Assembly (NCBI RefSeq): GCF_954871325.1
Contig: NC_088775.1
Location: 30,419,561-30,483,560, forward strand
Length of the DNA: 64,000 nt
DNA from: Gordionus sp. m RMFG-2023
Lineage: Eukaryota; Nematomorpha; Gordioida; Chordodea; Parachordodidae
Direction of reading: 5' to 3'
Part shown: piece after piece, positions 22,925 to 34,198 of the stretch
How the letters are laid out: the number at the start of each line of letters is the position of its first letter
Position numbering within the stretch: position 1 is the first letter of the stretch
The notes under the pieces: model-generated
What the model was told of the DNA's origin: nothing
The model's input: only the letters and a program-made list of their open reading frames with translations
The model's database searches: none
Program-made: the position numbers and the translations under genes

Positions 22925-23400
22925 TATCAGGTCAATTCAGCGAAATTATCGCGAATGTTGTTTATCGCGAAGGAATTTTATAGCGAAGGTAATATCGCGA
23001 AACCAATTCCGTGAAACATTTATAGCGAAGACAATATCGCGAATTTATTTTCGCGAAACCTTGACCGCGAATACTTTATTGAGAATACATTTTAGCGAAA
23101 CATTTATCGCGAAATCGTTATAGCGAATTTATTTTCGCGAAACTTTAACCGCGAATACTTTAGAGCGAATACATTTTAGCGAAACTTTGATCACGAACTC
23201 GTTATAGTGAAACTTTAATTGCGAACCATTTATAGCGAATTTTCTAACGCGAATGTATTTGTGCGAAATTATTATAGCGAGCGCATGACCGCGAAAATTG
23301 CGAATTCATTTTAAGTGAAATTGATATATTCAATATCAATTTACCAACCGAAGTTCTTAAATCATAAACGCGAATGTTTTAAGAATATTTTATTACGTAT
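22925..23400 (+). repeat. GCGAA-motif repeat tract
   Basis: More than 20 exact GCGAA pentamers, most inside ATCGCGAA, TTCGCGAA or ATAGCGAA, spaced about 13-20 bp, with another six or so decayed forms (GTGAA, GAGAA, CACGAA). A higher-order unit is visible: TATCGCGAATTTATTTTCGC...GACCGCGAATACTTTA recurs at 23033 and 23110. The tract is flanked by long G and C runs (22902 and 23527). It is strikingly CpG-rich for this window. No protein frame crosses it. Confidence 0.85.
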
Positions 23401-25685
23401 TGTTTTTAACAAGCATTTAACCTCTATCTGATGTGATAGAAAATATATTAGTCTTTCTGGTCTCACTCACTCATGGTTGTAAGTATAAAGGGGACATTTT
23501 GGGTTAAGTTTTTATTAGAATAAGTTAACCCCCTCCCCCCCCCCCACATAAAATTTTAAAGTGTGCTTGCTTTATGTCATTTAAAGTAAATGAAATACGT
23601 ATTTCCCAATCTAGATAAAAAAATATACTGAAACTCAGATTATTTTAAAAATTATAGAAGATTTTACTGATAATTTATGCTTCCTAATTACATTTTTTAG
23701 ATAATGCACATCGATATAACTTTCTGATATAATAGTAACTAATTCATTTGAATATTTTGATCTTTCCTTTTCCTTCTTTTCGCATTTTAATAAATAGAAA
23801 TAACTGCAAAGTTATGATTAATCAAAAAAAAATTCAAAATATTCTATTGGATTACATAAATTTGTAATATTTATGAAGAATAAATTATGGAAATAAATTA
23901 TTAGATCTTCAGTTATTTTAGTTTTTATTTTTGCTGATTTCACAAGTCTAACTAAAACAATATAAAAATTAAAAAACGTAAAATAGTTTTCATCATTTTT
24001 TAAAATAATACCAGTTCAATTTAAATCACAGCGTTTTTATGAAAACACTGCTAAACGCTTCTACTCAATTTGTAAGCACTTTTACTCATTTTTTCTAATA
24101 AAATGTAATTAAAAAAATCAGGATTTTTTGAAAATAAATAGAAAATGTTCCAAATCAAGAAAATAAAGATATTTCAATATCGGGAAACAAGGGCAAAATG
24201 GAGTGTTTATTTATTTACTCTTACATATTTTACCACGACAAGGGTGAAGGGGTGGGGGGAGTGGTTTGTTAAAAACATTTTCTAAATTTTGAGAAGAGTA
24301 TATAAATGAAGGATAATAAAAAATAATTACAAAAAGTGGCTATATTTTAATTATAGATTAAATAGGTGTCTTATTCATGTTTCTCATTTTGTAAATTGCA
24401 AAATTTTTTAGGCCCGGCCATACCTTTCATATTCTAAGAGTGAGGTGGGATTTTTAATGACTAAAAGGATAAAAAGCGGGAAAGCGCGACACCTGCAATC
24501 CTTTTATATATAAATATTGGTGAATAATTTTTTCCAAATTATAATTTATAAATTTAAATATTATCCATATTTATAAAGTCAAAATATATAAAAATTAGAT
24601 CCAAATCTACATATTTATCGGAAGGAATTTATTTTATTTAAAAGTTTATTATATATAATAAATTTTAACTCTTCGAAATTCATGTCAAAATTCTGCTTCA
24701 CCATTAATTCGGCCTCTAATAAATCAAATGAGACCGAAGAAGGATTTTTTCGCCTAATCATATTTATTAAACTCATCTCTGAGCCAGCATTTGAATGTAG
24801 AATTAAAAATAAATCTTTACATATTTTTTAGGCTTATATTTACATTTTTATTTAATTCTTTCAAAATATTCTAACTTGATCGTATTATTCAAAATCAAAG
24901 GTTTAAGCTATTTATATCTATAATTACCATAATAGTTTGATAATTCTGGGTAATTTCTTTATATGCTTCAACTTAGGAATAGACAAGATTTATATATTTT
25001 AATATCAGCGCCGTTAAATTTGGCGGTTGAATAGTTCTACGAACTAATTGTAAATTATATCAATATTTCTTGCTTTATTAGTACAAATTGAGTATTTAAA
25101 CGAGTATATAGTAGCTCGTAAAAGAAAAACTATTAGTAACAAAATTTTGGCAAATCTATGATTTAAGCGACTGAAATAATTTATTCCGAATATTTTATCG
25201 ATGTTCCGTATTAATTATAATTTAATTCGTTTTATAGACAGTATAAAGAAAAAGTTTATTAGCAAAATAAGAAAAATTGCCTAATTTGGCATTATTGTTA
25301 TCTTCAATTCGTTTGGTAGATAGTTTTTAACGACAAAATTGCCAGGATTGGCAACATGCGAAAACAAATAAATATTTTTGGGTGAGCTCACACCATATGA
25401 AATGCCAGATTAGTACTTACTATTCCATCAATCAGTTTTTCTAGTCAATAAACAAAAACTAGTTTTAATAAGAGAAACAGATAATAGCACACCTTTAAGT
25501 ATGTATGAAACAAAAGTTATTAGAATTTCAAAAATTTGAATCAAATTTAGATTGAACAAAGAATCTAAAGAAAGCAATTATAATAAAAAAATTAAATTAA
25601 ATATCTTAAAAAAATATTACTATCATTATTTATAAAATCAACTTTTTTCTTATTTCAAAATATGAGGATTTAAAGATAAAAATAG
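23401..25685. other. A/T-rich stretch, no gene or clear element
   Basis: Holds a C run at 23527-23550 and a G-rich patch at 24240-24262, typical of decayed MITE ends in this window. No frame with family resemblance. Confidence 0.5.
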
Positions 25686-27109
25686 TATATTAAAAAAGTT
25701 AACCAAATGCCAATATTTAAATAATTAATAACCTTAAGGAATTTTAGAGCTATAATATAACAAAATTAATTCAACCAATTTTTTTCCAAATTTTTATAGC
25801 AAGGTCAATATCGTAACTTGAACTGCGAACTCATTGGAGGAGCATCATTGAAATTAGAGGGGGGATAGTTAGTTATGAAATAATTATCATTATTTGAATA
25901 AAATTAGAACGGGATGAATGGTATTTTCTTTTTTAATTATTTATATTTGGTAGGAGGTTAAAAGTTTGAGAGGGTTGATATCATTTATAGATATGTATAC
26001 AAGCCCCTGATTATATTCTCCGCAATCCTTTTCTTAAGTTAAAATAGGAAATGGTATAGCAAATATTATCTTATATTAATAGATCCCTTTAGGTCATATT
26101 TTTTTATATCTAATTTACATATAGAATAAATATCCTTACAAAATAAATTTCATTACAAAAAGTCATTTAAAAAATGATTTTTTTATTTATTGAATATGTG
26201 AAGGAAAAAGTAGAGCATTGTCATATCATATCATGTAAACCAATAGTTTGTTTGTTAAATATATAACTGAAGTGTAAAATTTTAAAAGAATCACTAATTT
26301 GGAAAAAGACTGGTTAAAAATAATCATGGAAAAAAAACATCGGACAAAAACACCCCAATATAAAAAAATTTACATGCTTTAATAAATAAAAGGAAAATGT
26401 AATCCTCGTTTTAAACTTTGCCCTTTAGTGTAATACTTGAGTTTTATTTTATAATAATATTTTTCTAATAATGTTGCTCATCAAAAATGATCATATTTGT
26501 AAGGGAAAACAACTATATGACTGACTCAAGGCTAGGAATATGATTTTAAAATAATTTTATAATGCATGACGAAAGATGGTTATTTTTGAAATATTAATCG
26601 TGGGATTGATGTGGTAGAGAAAGACTGCGTCACATATAAAAGAATTTGTAAATACTCTCATAAAATCTGTATCTTGATGAATGAATCTGTATGTAGCTAG
26701 CTAAATTTTATACCAAAGTAGACCTTCCTATATTTTTGTCACAAAAAATAATGCGAATATAAAAAATTTGAGACTATTATATAAAAACAAACAAAATTTT
26801 TATTATTGTAGATAAGAATTTAAAAAAATTAAACATTCAATGTTATATTAATAGCGATTCCTTTAAGATAATCTAATCTTGATCGATTTTCAAAATCAGA
26901 AACAATTGTTACTATTCTCGCATGTAGATTTTGATATTTTTTTCTGAGGGTGTTTCACCAGAATTATATTGAGCAATTTTTAACTCTGTCAACCCTTGTT
27001 GTTTTTTTAAGCCTAGAATATAAATTATAAAGTTTATTAGTAAATCTTTATACTTTTTAATCATTTAAAAATCATAGATATATAGATAACTTGATATAAA
27101 TTTACACAT

Positions 27110-27790
27110 GTTTGGATGGTGACTTGTTAGGAGGGAAATGAAGCATCTATGCCACCCTTCAACCGCGTTGTTGGTTTTCGTTTCCCCGCTCAGAGTTGAT
27201 TGGTAACAATTCCATAGTTCAATATTAAACAAAGCAGGTGGTCTGCCTCTTCCAAACTTTTTACCAATGTAAGCTTTTTTAAAGTTTCAATTAGAGGCTG
27301 AAGTAACAATTGATTAGAATAGAATTCGGAGTTTATTAGTAATTCAAATGTTTCAACTACATTTAAGGGTGGCACAAATGACAAGTAAACCATCATTCTA
27401 AGTTGTATATTAAATTCCACATCTGTTTTATATTTTTGAATGTTTCGCCAAAAGGATTGGCCAAAATGGAAATAGCAACATTTGTGTTGCGAACTGGGAA
27501 ACACTTCATTGAAAGCTTTTACACTGGCCATTTCAAAATCCGTCATAATTTTTTTTGGAGTTGATAAGTTGTCACCTATAATAGTAAATATTCTTTTATA
27601 AGTTAATCCTTTCTATTGGTCAATATATATGAGAGGTAAAACATTATTTCTAATCCCATGAATTGTATAAATTTGCGTAAATAAAGGTGGCGACAATTTA
27701 AATGTACCATCAGAAAACCAATGTTGCATGAAGCTAAGAAGTCCAAATTTTTTCTTGTTCCAAATATGATAACACGGTCAGGAACCTAGC
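27110..27790 (-). pseudogene. MULE transposase copy in the left arm
   Basis: The minus strand from 27780 reads HWFSDGTFKLSPPLFTQIYT and IHGIRNNVLPLIYILTNRK, then (27546-27190) MTDFEMASVKAFNEVFPSSQ, KCCYFHFGQSFWRNIQ and FVPPLNVVETFELL. The first catalytic Asp (SDGTFK), the second (TDFEMA) and the CxxH after it (CCYFH) are present. A frameshift near 27275-27290 throws the rest out of frame, so the part with the catalytic Glu (AVEGWH in the other arm) is only readable in another frame. There is no FLYWCH exon on this side. Confidence 0.8.
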
Positions 27791-28284
27791 ACACATGATA
27801 AATAAATAAGCAATTATAATAAAGTGTTTCTTATCGGACAGCTTATCGCAATAAAAATGAAAGATTTAGTTATATTTGTTCAAATAATTTATAAAAATAA
27901 ATTACATCTAAATGATATTTATTAATCTAATTATTTTACGATCTTTATAGATATCTTTTTATCTTTTCTATTTATTTGGAGGGGGGGGGGGCGTGATAAA
28001 AATTTTAGTATAATATCTCGGCATTAATTTCAATTAATTTAAATATAATATTTTGATATGGGTTCTTATTGAATCTTAAATAATTTTAAAATATAAAAAA
28101 ATAGCTACACTAAAAATTAACAAATAATTAATGACATATTTGATAAATTATAACTATTTTTAAAAAAAAGTATTGCCGAAATTTAAAAAAAAAAATTTTC
28201 TCGTCTGGCTGGTCCCATTCCTTTGGTTATAAATTATAAATATTTTCGCCATTCTTTCCTCTCTATTTCGGAGCCTTATAAAAT

Positions 28285-29828
28285 ATGCTATCAAGCAAAA
28301 ATAAGGAAATCTTAACCTTTATGTTCCGCCTGGATAAAGTAGTCTCAGATACTAATTATTATAGATGCATTAATCAAGATATTTTTAAATGTCCCGTACG
28401 ACTTACAAAAAAAAATGGTAAGATAAAAGATAATAAAGAAATACACAATCATCCAGAAAATCCAATCGAAATGGAAACCAAGAAAATAATCAATTCAATT
28501 AAGAATGAAGCTTGGAATAATGCTATGGAAACTCCAAACTTTATTGTGGCGAAACACGTATCTTAATTAAGTGATTCCATATCAATGGCACTACCATCAC
28601 CAAAACTTATGAAACGTATAATACCGAACGCGTTCAAACAGTTTTGCACTTCCGAATCCTAGCAGCCTTATTGAGCTGGTAATTCCGCATGAATATTCAA
28701 TTACAGATAAATATGAGGATTTCATACTTCATGATGATGGTCCGGTAAGATTTTCTATAATTTTTTTGAACAAATATAACTAAATCCTTCATTTTTATTG
28801 CGATAAGCTGCCCGATAAGAAGCACTTTATTATAATTGCTTATTTATTTATCATGTGTCTCAGGTTCCCGACGGTGTTATCATATTTGGAACATGAAAAA
28901 ATTTGGACTTCTTAGCTTCATGCGAACATTGGTTTTGGTACATTTAAATCGTTGCCACCTTTATTTACGCAAATTTAAGCAATTCATGGGATTAGAAATA
29001 ATAATGTTTTACCTCTCATATATATATTGACCAATAGAAAGGATTATGAAACTCATAATAGAATATTTACTATTATAGGTGACAACTTAATATCAACTCC
29101 AAAAAAATTTATGACGGATTTTGATATGGCCAGTGTAAAAGCTTTCAATGAAGTGTTTCCCAGTTCGCAACACAAATGTTGCTATTTCCATTTTGGCGAA
29201 ACATTCAAAAATATCCAGAAATATAAAACAGATGTGGAATTTAATATACAACTTAGAATGATGGTTTGCTTGTCATTTGTGCCACCCTTAAATGTAGTTG
29301 AAACATTTGAATTACTAATAAACTCCGAATTTTATTCTAATAATCAATTGTTACTTCAGCCGCTAGTTGAAACTTTTGAAAAAGCTTACATTGGTAAAAC
29401 GTTTGGAAGAGGCAGACCACCTGCTTTGTTTAATATTGAAATATGGAATTGTTACCAATCAACTCTGAACGGGGAAACAAAAACCAACAACGCAGTTGAA
29501 GGGTGGCATAGATGCTTCAGTTCCCTCCTAACAAGTCACCATCCAAACATGTGTAAATTTATATCAAGTTATCTATATATCTATGATTTTTAAATGATTA
29601 AAAAGTATAAAGATTTACTAATAAACTTTATAATTTATATTCTAGGCTTAAAAAAACAACAAGGGTTGACAGTTAAAAATTGCTCAATATAAGTCTGGTG
29701 AAACACCCTCAGAAAAAAATATCGAAATCTGCATGCGAGAATAGTAACAATTGTTTCTGATTTTGAAAATCGATCAAGATTAGATTATCTTAAAGGAATC
29801 GCTATTAATATAACATTGAATGTTTAAT
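28285..29828 (+). pseudogene. FLYWCH zinc finger + MULE transposase
   Basis: Exon 28285-28741: ATG start, FLYWCH-type motif YYRCINQDIFKCPVRL followed by HNHPENP, then IPHEYSITDKYEDFILHDDG before a GTAAG donor at 28743 (reading passes a stop at 28564). Exon from about 28864: VPDGVIIFGT, then NNVLPL and LTNRKDYETHNRIFTIIGDN, MTDFDMASVKAFNEVFPSSQ, KCCYFHFGETF, FGRGRPPALFNIE and NNAVEGWHRCF, ending at a donor near 29567. Acceptor TTCTAG at about 29644 leads to LKKQQGLT and HARIVTIVSDFENRSRLDYL. It is a Mutator-like DDE transposase with the second Asp, CxxH and Glu intact, but the first Asp is lost (SDGTFK became FGTFK) and there are several frameshifts. Confidence 0.8.
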
Positions 29829-30952
29829 TTTTTTTAATTCTTATCTACAATAATAAAAATTTTGTTTGTTTTTATATAATAGTCTCAAATTTTTTATATT
29901 CGCATTATTTTTTGTGACAAAAATATAGAAAGGTCTACTTTGGTATAAAATTTAGCTAGCTACATACAGATTCATTCATCAAGATACAGATTTTATGAGA
30001 GTATTTACAAATTCTTCTATATGTGACGCAGTTTTTCTCTACCACATCAATCCCACGATTAATATTTCAAAAATAACCATCTTTCGTCATGCATTATAAA
30101 ATTATTTTAAAATTCATATTCCTAGCCCTTGAGTCATATAGTTGTTTTCCCTTACAAATATGATCATTTTTGATGAGCAACATTATTAGAAAAATATTAT
30201 TATAAAATAATACTCAAGTATTACACTAAAGGGCAAAGTTTAAAACGAGGATTACATTTTCCTTTTATTTATTAAAGCATGTAAATTTTTTTATATTGGG
30301 GTGTTTTTGTCCGATGTTTTTTTTCCATGATTATTTTTAACCAGTCTTTGTCCAAATTAGTGATTCTTTTAAAATTTTACACTTCAGTTATATATTTAAC
30401 AAACAAACTATTGGTTTACATGATATGATATGGCAATGCTCTACTTTTTCCTTCACATATTCAATAAATAAAAAAATCATTTTTTAAATGACTTTTTGTA
30501 ATGAAATTTATTTTGTAAGGATATTTATTCTATATGTAAATTAGATATAAAAAAATATGACCTAAAGGGATCTATTAATATAAGATAATACTTGCTATAC
30601 CATTTCCTATTTTAACTTAAGAAAAGGATTGCGGAGAATATAATCAGGGGCTTGTATACATATTTATAAATGATATCAACCCTCTCAAACTTTTAACCTC
30701 CTACCAAATATAAATAATTAAAAAAAGAAAATACCATTCATCCCGTTCCAATTTTATTCAAATAATGATAATTATTTCATAACTAACTATCCCCCCTCTA
30801 ATTTCAATGATATGAGTTCGCAGTTCAAGTTACGATATTGACCTTGCTATAGAAAAAATTGGTTGAATTAATTTTGTTATATTATAGCTCTAAAATTCCT
30901 TAATGTTATTAATTATTTAAATATTGGCATTTGGTTAACTTTTTTAATATAT

Positions 30953-31900
30953 AATATTCTCATTTGATTTGATAACAATGTAATTGAGCTTGGGTGGCTT
31001 CATGTCATGTCATGAATAATAAAAATAAAATACATCATTTTTTTTGGTTATATTTTTTTAAAAATTATTTTTATTTTTTTTAGGCATTAAAAATGGTATC
31101 GTGCCGCATGATATACTTTTTTTTGTGTTTTGATGTTTTGTCGCGTGACTTTTTGCTAAATTTTGCTTAAAATATGTATGCTCAATTTAAAAAGCTGTTT
31201 GCTCAATATATACTTAATATATAAATATTACCTTATGATTCCTAAACATTTTAGAAAATATGATAGTTGTAATATTACTATGTATTACAAATGCACCAAG
31301 CCATTATGTGTGGGTAAAGGGATATTTAAAAACAATATCTTTCATATATCCAAACAATGCACTGGTATATTTTAGTTAATCTTATATATAATAATCATAT
31401 TATAGCTCTTGCCTGCTTAGAAAGTTTATCTAAAATATTTTCTCCAGCATCATTTGAGACCATAACCAACCTAGGTAAATTATAGAATATATTATTATTA
31501 TGCTATCTTGTTAACCTGGAAATTTTAATCTTAGCATCATTTATAATCCATTCAGGAACTTAACCAATCAAGGTAAATTTAAAATATGCTACTAGTTTTA
31601 TCTGGAAATTATCTTTTATAGCCATTGAAGATTATTCAATAAATCAATTAATTTTTTTAAAGCAAAATGCCTAATATAAATTTATAAAATCTAAATTTAA
31701 TAAAAATCTACTATTTTCTAATAATTATTTATATTCTCAAAATAGAGAAAACTATTATATGCATACATAGATATTTATTAATTATTAGGTTTTTACCTAA
31801 AAATTCACATCACTCTTTATCAATATTATGATCATGCCGTCAAAATTTTCATTTTTTAATGCTTTTTATACCAAATTTACACCATTTTATATAATATTGA
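30953..31900 (+). other. A/T-rich stretch with a FLYWCH-like frame remnant
   Basis: At 31163-31375 a 70-codon frame ends in CNITMYYKCTKPLCVGKGIF then HISKQCTG, which resembles a FLYWCH or MULE-type zinc finger (YYKC..PLC.G...H). The N-terminal half does not look like protein. No transposase follows. The remainder shows no gene. Confidence 0.35.
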
Positions 31901-32240
31901 TATGCAAAAAGTAATTACAATAATTTTATATATTACTATTGAAATACAAATTGCAATCATTATTTTATATACCACTTATTGATATACAAATTGCAATCAT
32001 CATTTTATATACAATTAATATTCAATTGAAATATATACAAATTTTTATATACCACCATCAATATAGAGTCTTAATAAATATAATTTTATAATTGATATAG
32101 AAATTGCAATTTTTATTTTATATACCTTCATCAATATATAGTCTCAATAAATATATATTTATATACTATTGATATATAAATTGCAATCATTATTTTATAT
32201 ACACAATAATACTTATATATACTATTGATATAATTGCAAA
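31900..32240 (+). repeat. Degenerate A/T tandem repeat, ~50-bp units
   Basis: ATTGATATACAAATTGCAAT followed by CATTATTTTATATAC recurs about seven times with indels. Confidence 0.8.
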
Positions 32241-32290
32241 AGTAATAATAAAATTGTTAGGCTTATATTTCATTATTCTTAAAACATGCA

Positions 32291-32487
32291 TGCTGGCTCG
32301 ATTTGAGCGGATTTTTAAAAAACGGCTAACTCAATATAATCCGAAAAAATATTAGGCAAGCCAGCAGACCTTGCTCGAGGTGTCATAAAGGTTTGGCATC
32401 TATTAGCTAAATCTCGAGGCTTAGTCAATATTTTGCTAACGAAAATTTGAGTTAGCCGTTTTTAAAAACTCGACTCAAATCGAGCCT
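32291..32487. mobile_element. MITE, ~195 bp, long TIRs
   Basis: The left end GGCTCGATTTGAGCGGATTT with AAAAACGGCTAACTCAA is inverted at the right end (TTGAGTTAGCCGTTTTTAAA then CTCAAATCGAGCC). The arms of about 45 bp can fold into one hairpin. TSD not clear. Confidence 0.8.
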
Positions 32488-32589
32488 TTTAACAATATTT
32501 TTAATAATATCTAAGTAATCAGATATTTATATGAACGTATGATAAATAGATTTCCTAGTAAGATAAGTGACTAGAAACCTCTAACAAAA

Positions 32590-32875
32590 TAAATCTCATA
32601 TTTATAGGAATAACAAGTATAAATCCCTATGATAAAAATTTTATTAATGGAGTTCCTAGTAGGAAAAGAGATTAACATATTCCCATTAATCATTAGAAAT
32701 CTAAAAAAAAATTAAAATATGAGTAAATCTGATATTTATAGGAATGATAAGTATAAATCCCTATGATAAAAATTTTATTAATGGAGTTCCTAGTAAGAAA
32801 AGAGATTAACATATTCCAATTAACATTAAAAATCTAAAAAAGTTAAAATGAGTAAAACTGATATTTACCACATAT
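32590..32875 (+). repeat. Tandem repeat, 134-bp units, two copies
   Basis: AAGTATAAATCCCTATGATA with TTTTATTAATGGAGTTCCTA occurs at 32615 and 32749 with near identity; a partial third unit follows. Confidence 0.9.
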
Positions 32876-33003
32876 TTTCTTTTAATGAGAGATTCCCCAT
32901 TTGATTGATATTTTAGAAGTTTGTTTTAATCATGAAAATAACCAAGCATATTAAAATTAATGGCTTTGTAAAAAAAATATGTTATCAATAGCCTCTTGAT
33001 TAA

Positions 33004-33306
33004 TTAGATGAGGGGGAGGATATCAATATCTACATTGTCATTTGAAGTATAAGGAATGTTTGCTAATTTTTGTCGGCATAAAGAGCATATTAACTTATCT
33101 AAATTGAATGGTAATTTTTTTTGGGTCATCCAGGGTAGAATCTTTCTAAGATTCTCGCGATAATAAGCATGTCTCTGTAGATCAAATGAGTTGCAACATT
33201 TTAATATTTGGTACATCCATCTGTGATATAGAATAAAATTTAATTGATCTGCACCTAGAATATATGTTTTTGCATTCTCCAAATCCAGAATGTTATTGGT
33301 AGACAA
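33004..33306 (-). CDS. Unidentified 100-codon frame with a CxxC
   Basis: ATG at 33304-33306, stop at about 33004. Residue use looks protein-like (mixed polar and hydrophobic, Trp, Cys, His present): RWMYQILKCCNSFDLQRHAY, LPWMTQKKLPFNLDKLICSL, then CRQKL, so there is a C-x2-C near residue 77. The frame stays open upstream of the Met to about 33350, so it could be an exon. I recognise no family, and it has no neighbour that explains it. Confidence 0.35.
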   Translation of the reverse strand: MSTNNILDLENAKTYILGADQLNFILYHRWMYQILKCCNSFDLQRHAYYRENLRKILPWMTQKKLPFNLDKLICSLCRQKLANIPYTSNDNVDIDILPLI

Positions 33307-34060
33307 ACGATAAAATAATAAGCTACAGACGGGTTGAATTATTTAAAATTAATCTGAATGGACAAGTTAAAATATTACGCAGAAAGAGAGATCGTTTTAA
33401 CAGTTTATTATGTAAAATATAATTGATAATATGCCTAATAAAATATTCATATTTACTGCAGCTGTTATACATCGAGCTAATATGTCATTCGCTATGGTAA
33501 CAAAGTAGAGAGATCTAAAAAATGTAAAACATTTTAAGGATGGTGGGAAGGGGGGGGGGCAGAACTGAAAAATTTTATCACATTTCTTATAAACGTATCG
33601 ATATTTTTATTTTCCTTAAGAATAATTTTTTCCAACCATTAGCGCCATCTACTTTTTCTTCAATTTTTGGTAAAAAATGTATATTTCGGAAAAGTCAATA
33701 GCGTCGCCAAGGTTTTGACATCGTATATATATTTATAAAAGGTATCTAAATAAAAAGCAAAAAAAAAATTCGAAAACAAACTCCTATAGTTTTTGAGATA
33801 TAAGCATTTTAGAAATTTTACAGATCTTTTTTGCACTTTTGAACCCCTATATCTCGGGAACCAGGTGTGCTAGCGAGCTAAAATAAACGGCTTTAATTAT
33901 TTTTTGACACCCATAAATTTCAAAAATAATATTTATTGCATCAATCTTTAATATATAATATAAATAAAATATATACTTGAAAAATATTATTTATTGTTAA
34001 ATGAATAATTTAGACAAATTAGGGGAAAAGAAAGCGAAAGAATTCACAATTTCATCAATA
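33307..34060. other. A/T-rich stretch, no gene seen
   Basis: Contains a G run at 33548-33560, as in other MITE ends here, and phrases such as GAACCCCTATATCTCGGGAA that read like non-coding repeat DNA. Confidence 0.4.
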
Positions 34061-34198
34061 TTTAATTGTTTAAATAAAAAAAAATTTCCATTGATAAAAT
34101 GGTTAAATTATTAAGAAATGGATCTTTCATGGTACTACGACGAAATCTTGTTTTAATTAATTTATTTTACTCAAGACCCTTTCAGCAGTACATGAGGT

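Larger units (their letters stand above)
25686..30952. mobile_element. FLYWCH-MULE element as a 5.3-kb palindrome
   Basis: Left arm 25686-about 27895 and right arm about 28753-30952 are reverse complements over 2.2 kb with only scattered differences; an 857-bp unique centre separates them. The outer edges coincide with TATATTAAAAAAGTTAACCA (25684-25703) and its complement ending near 30954. Each arm carries the same MULE transposase exons (minus strand in the left arm, plus in the right); the centre carries a FLYWCH zinc-finger exon that reads only into the right arm. This is either a Mutator-like element with exceptionally long TIRs that include its transposase or an inverted duplication of one. 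No TSD was found at the edges. Confidence 0.8.
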
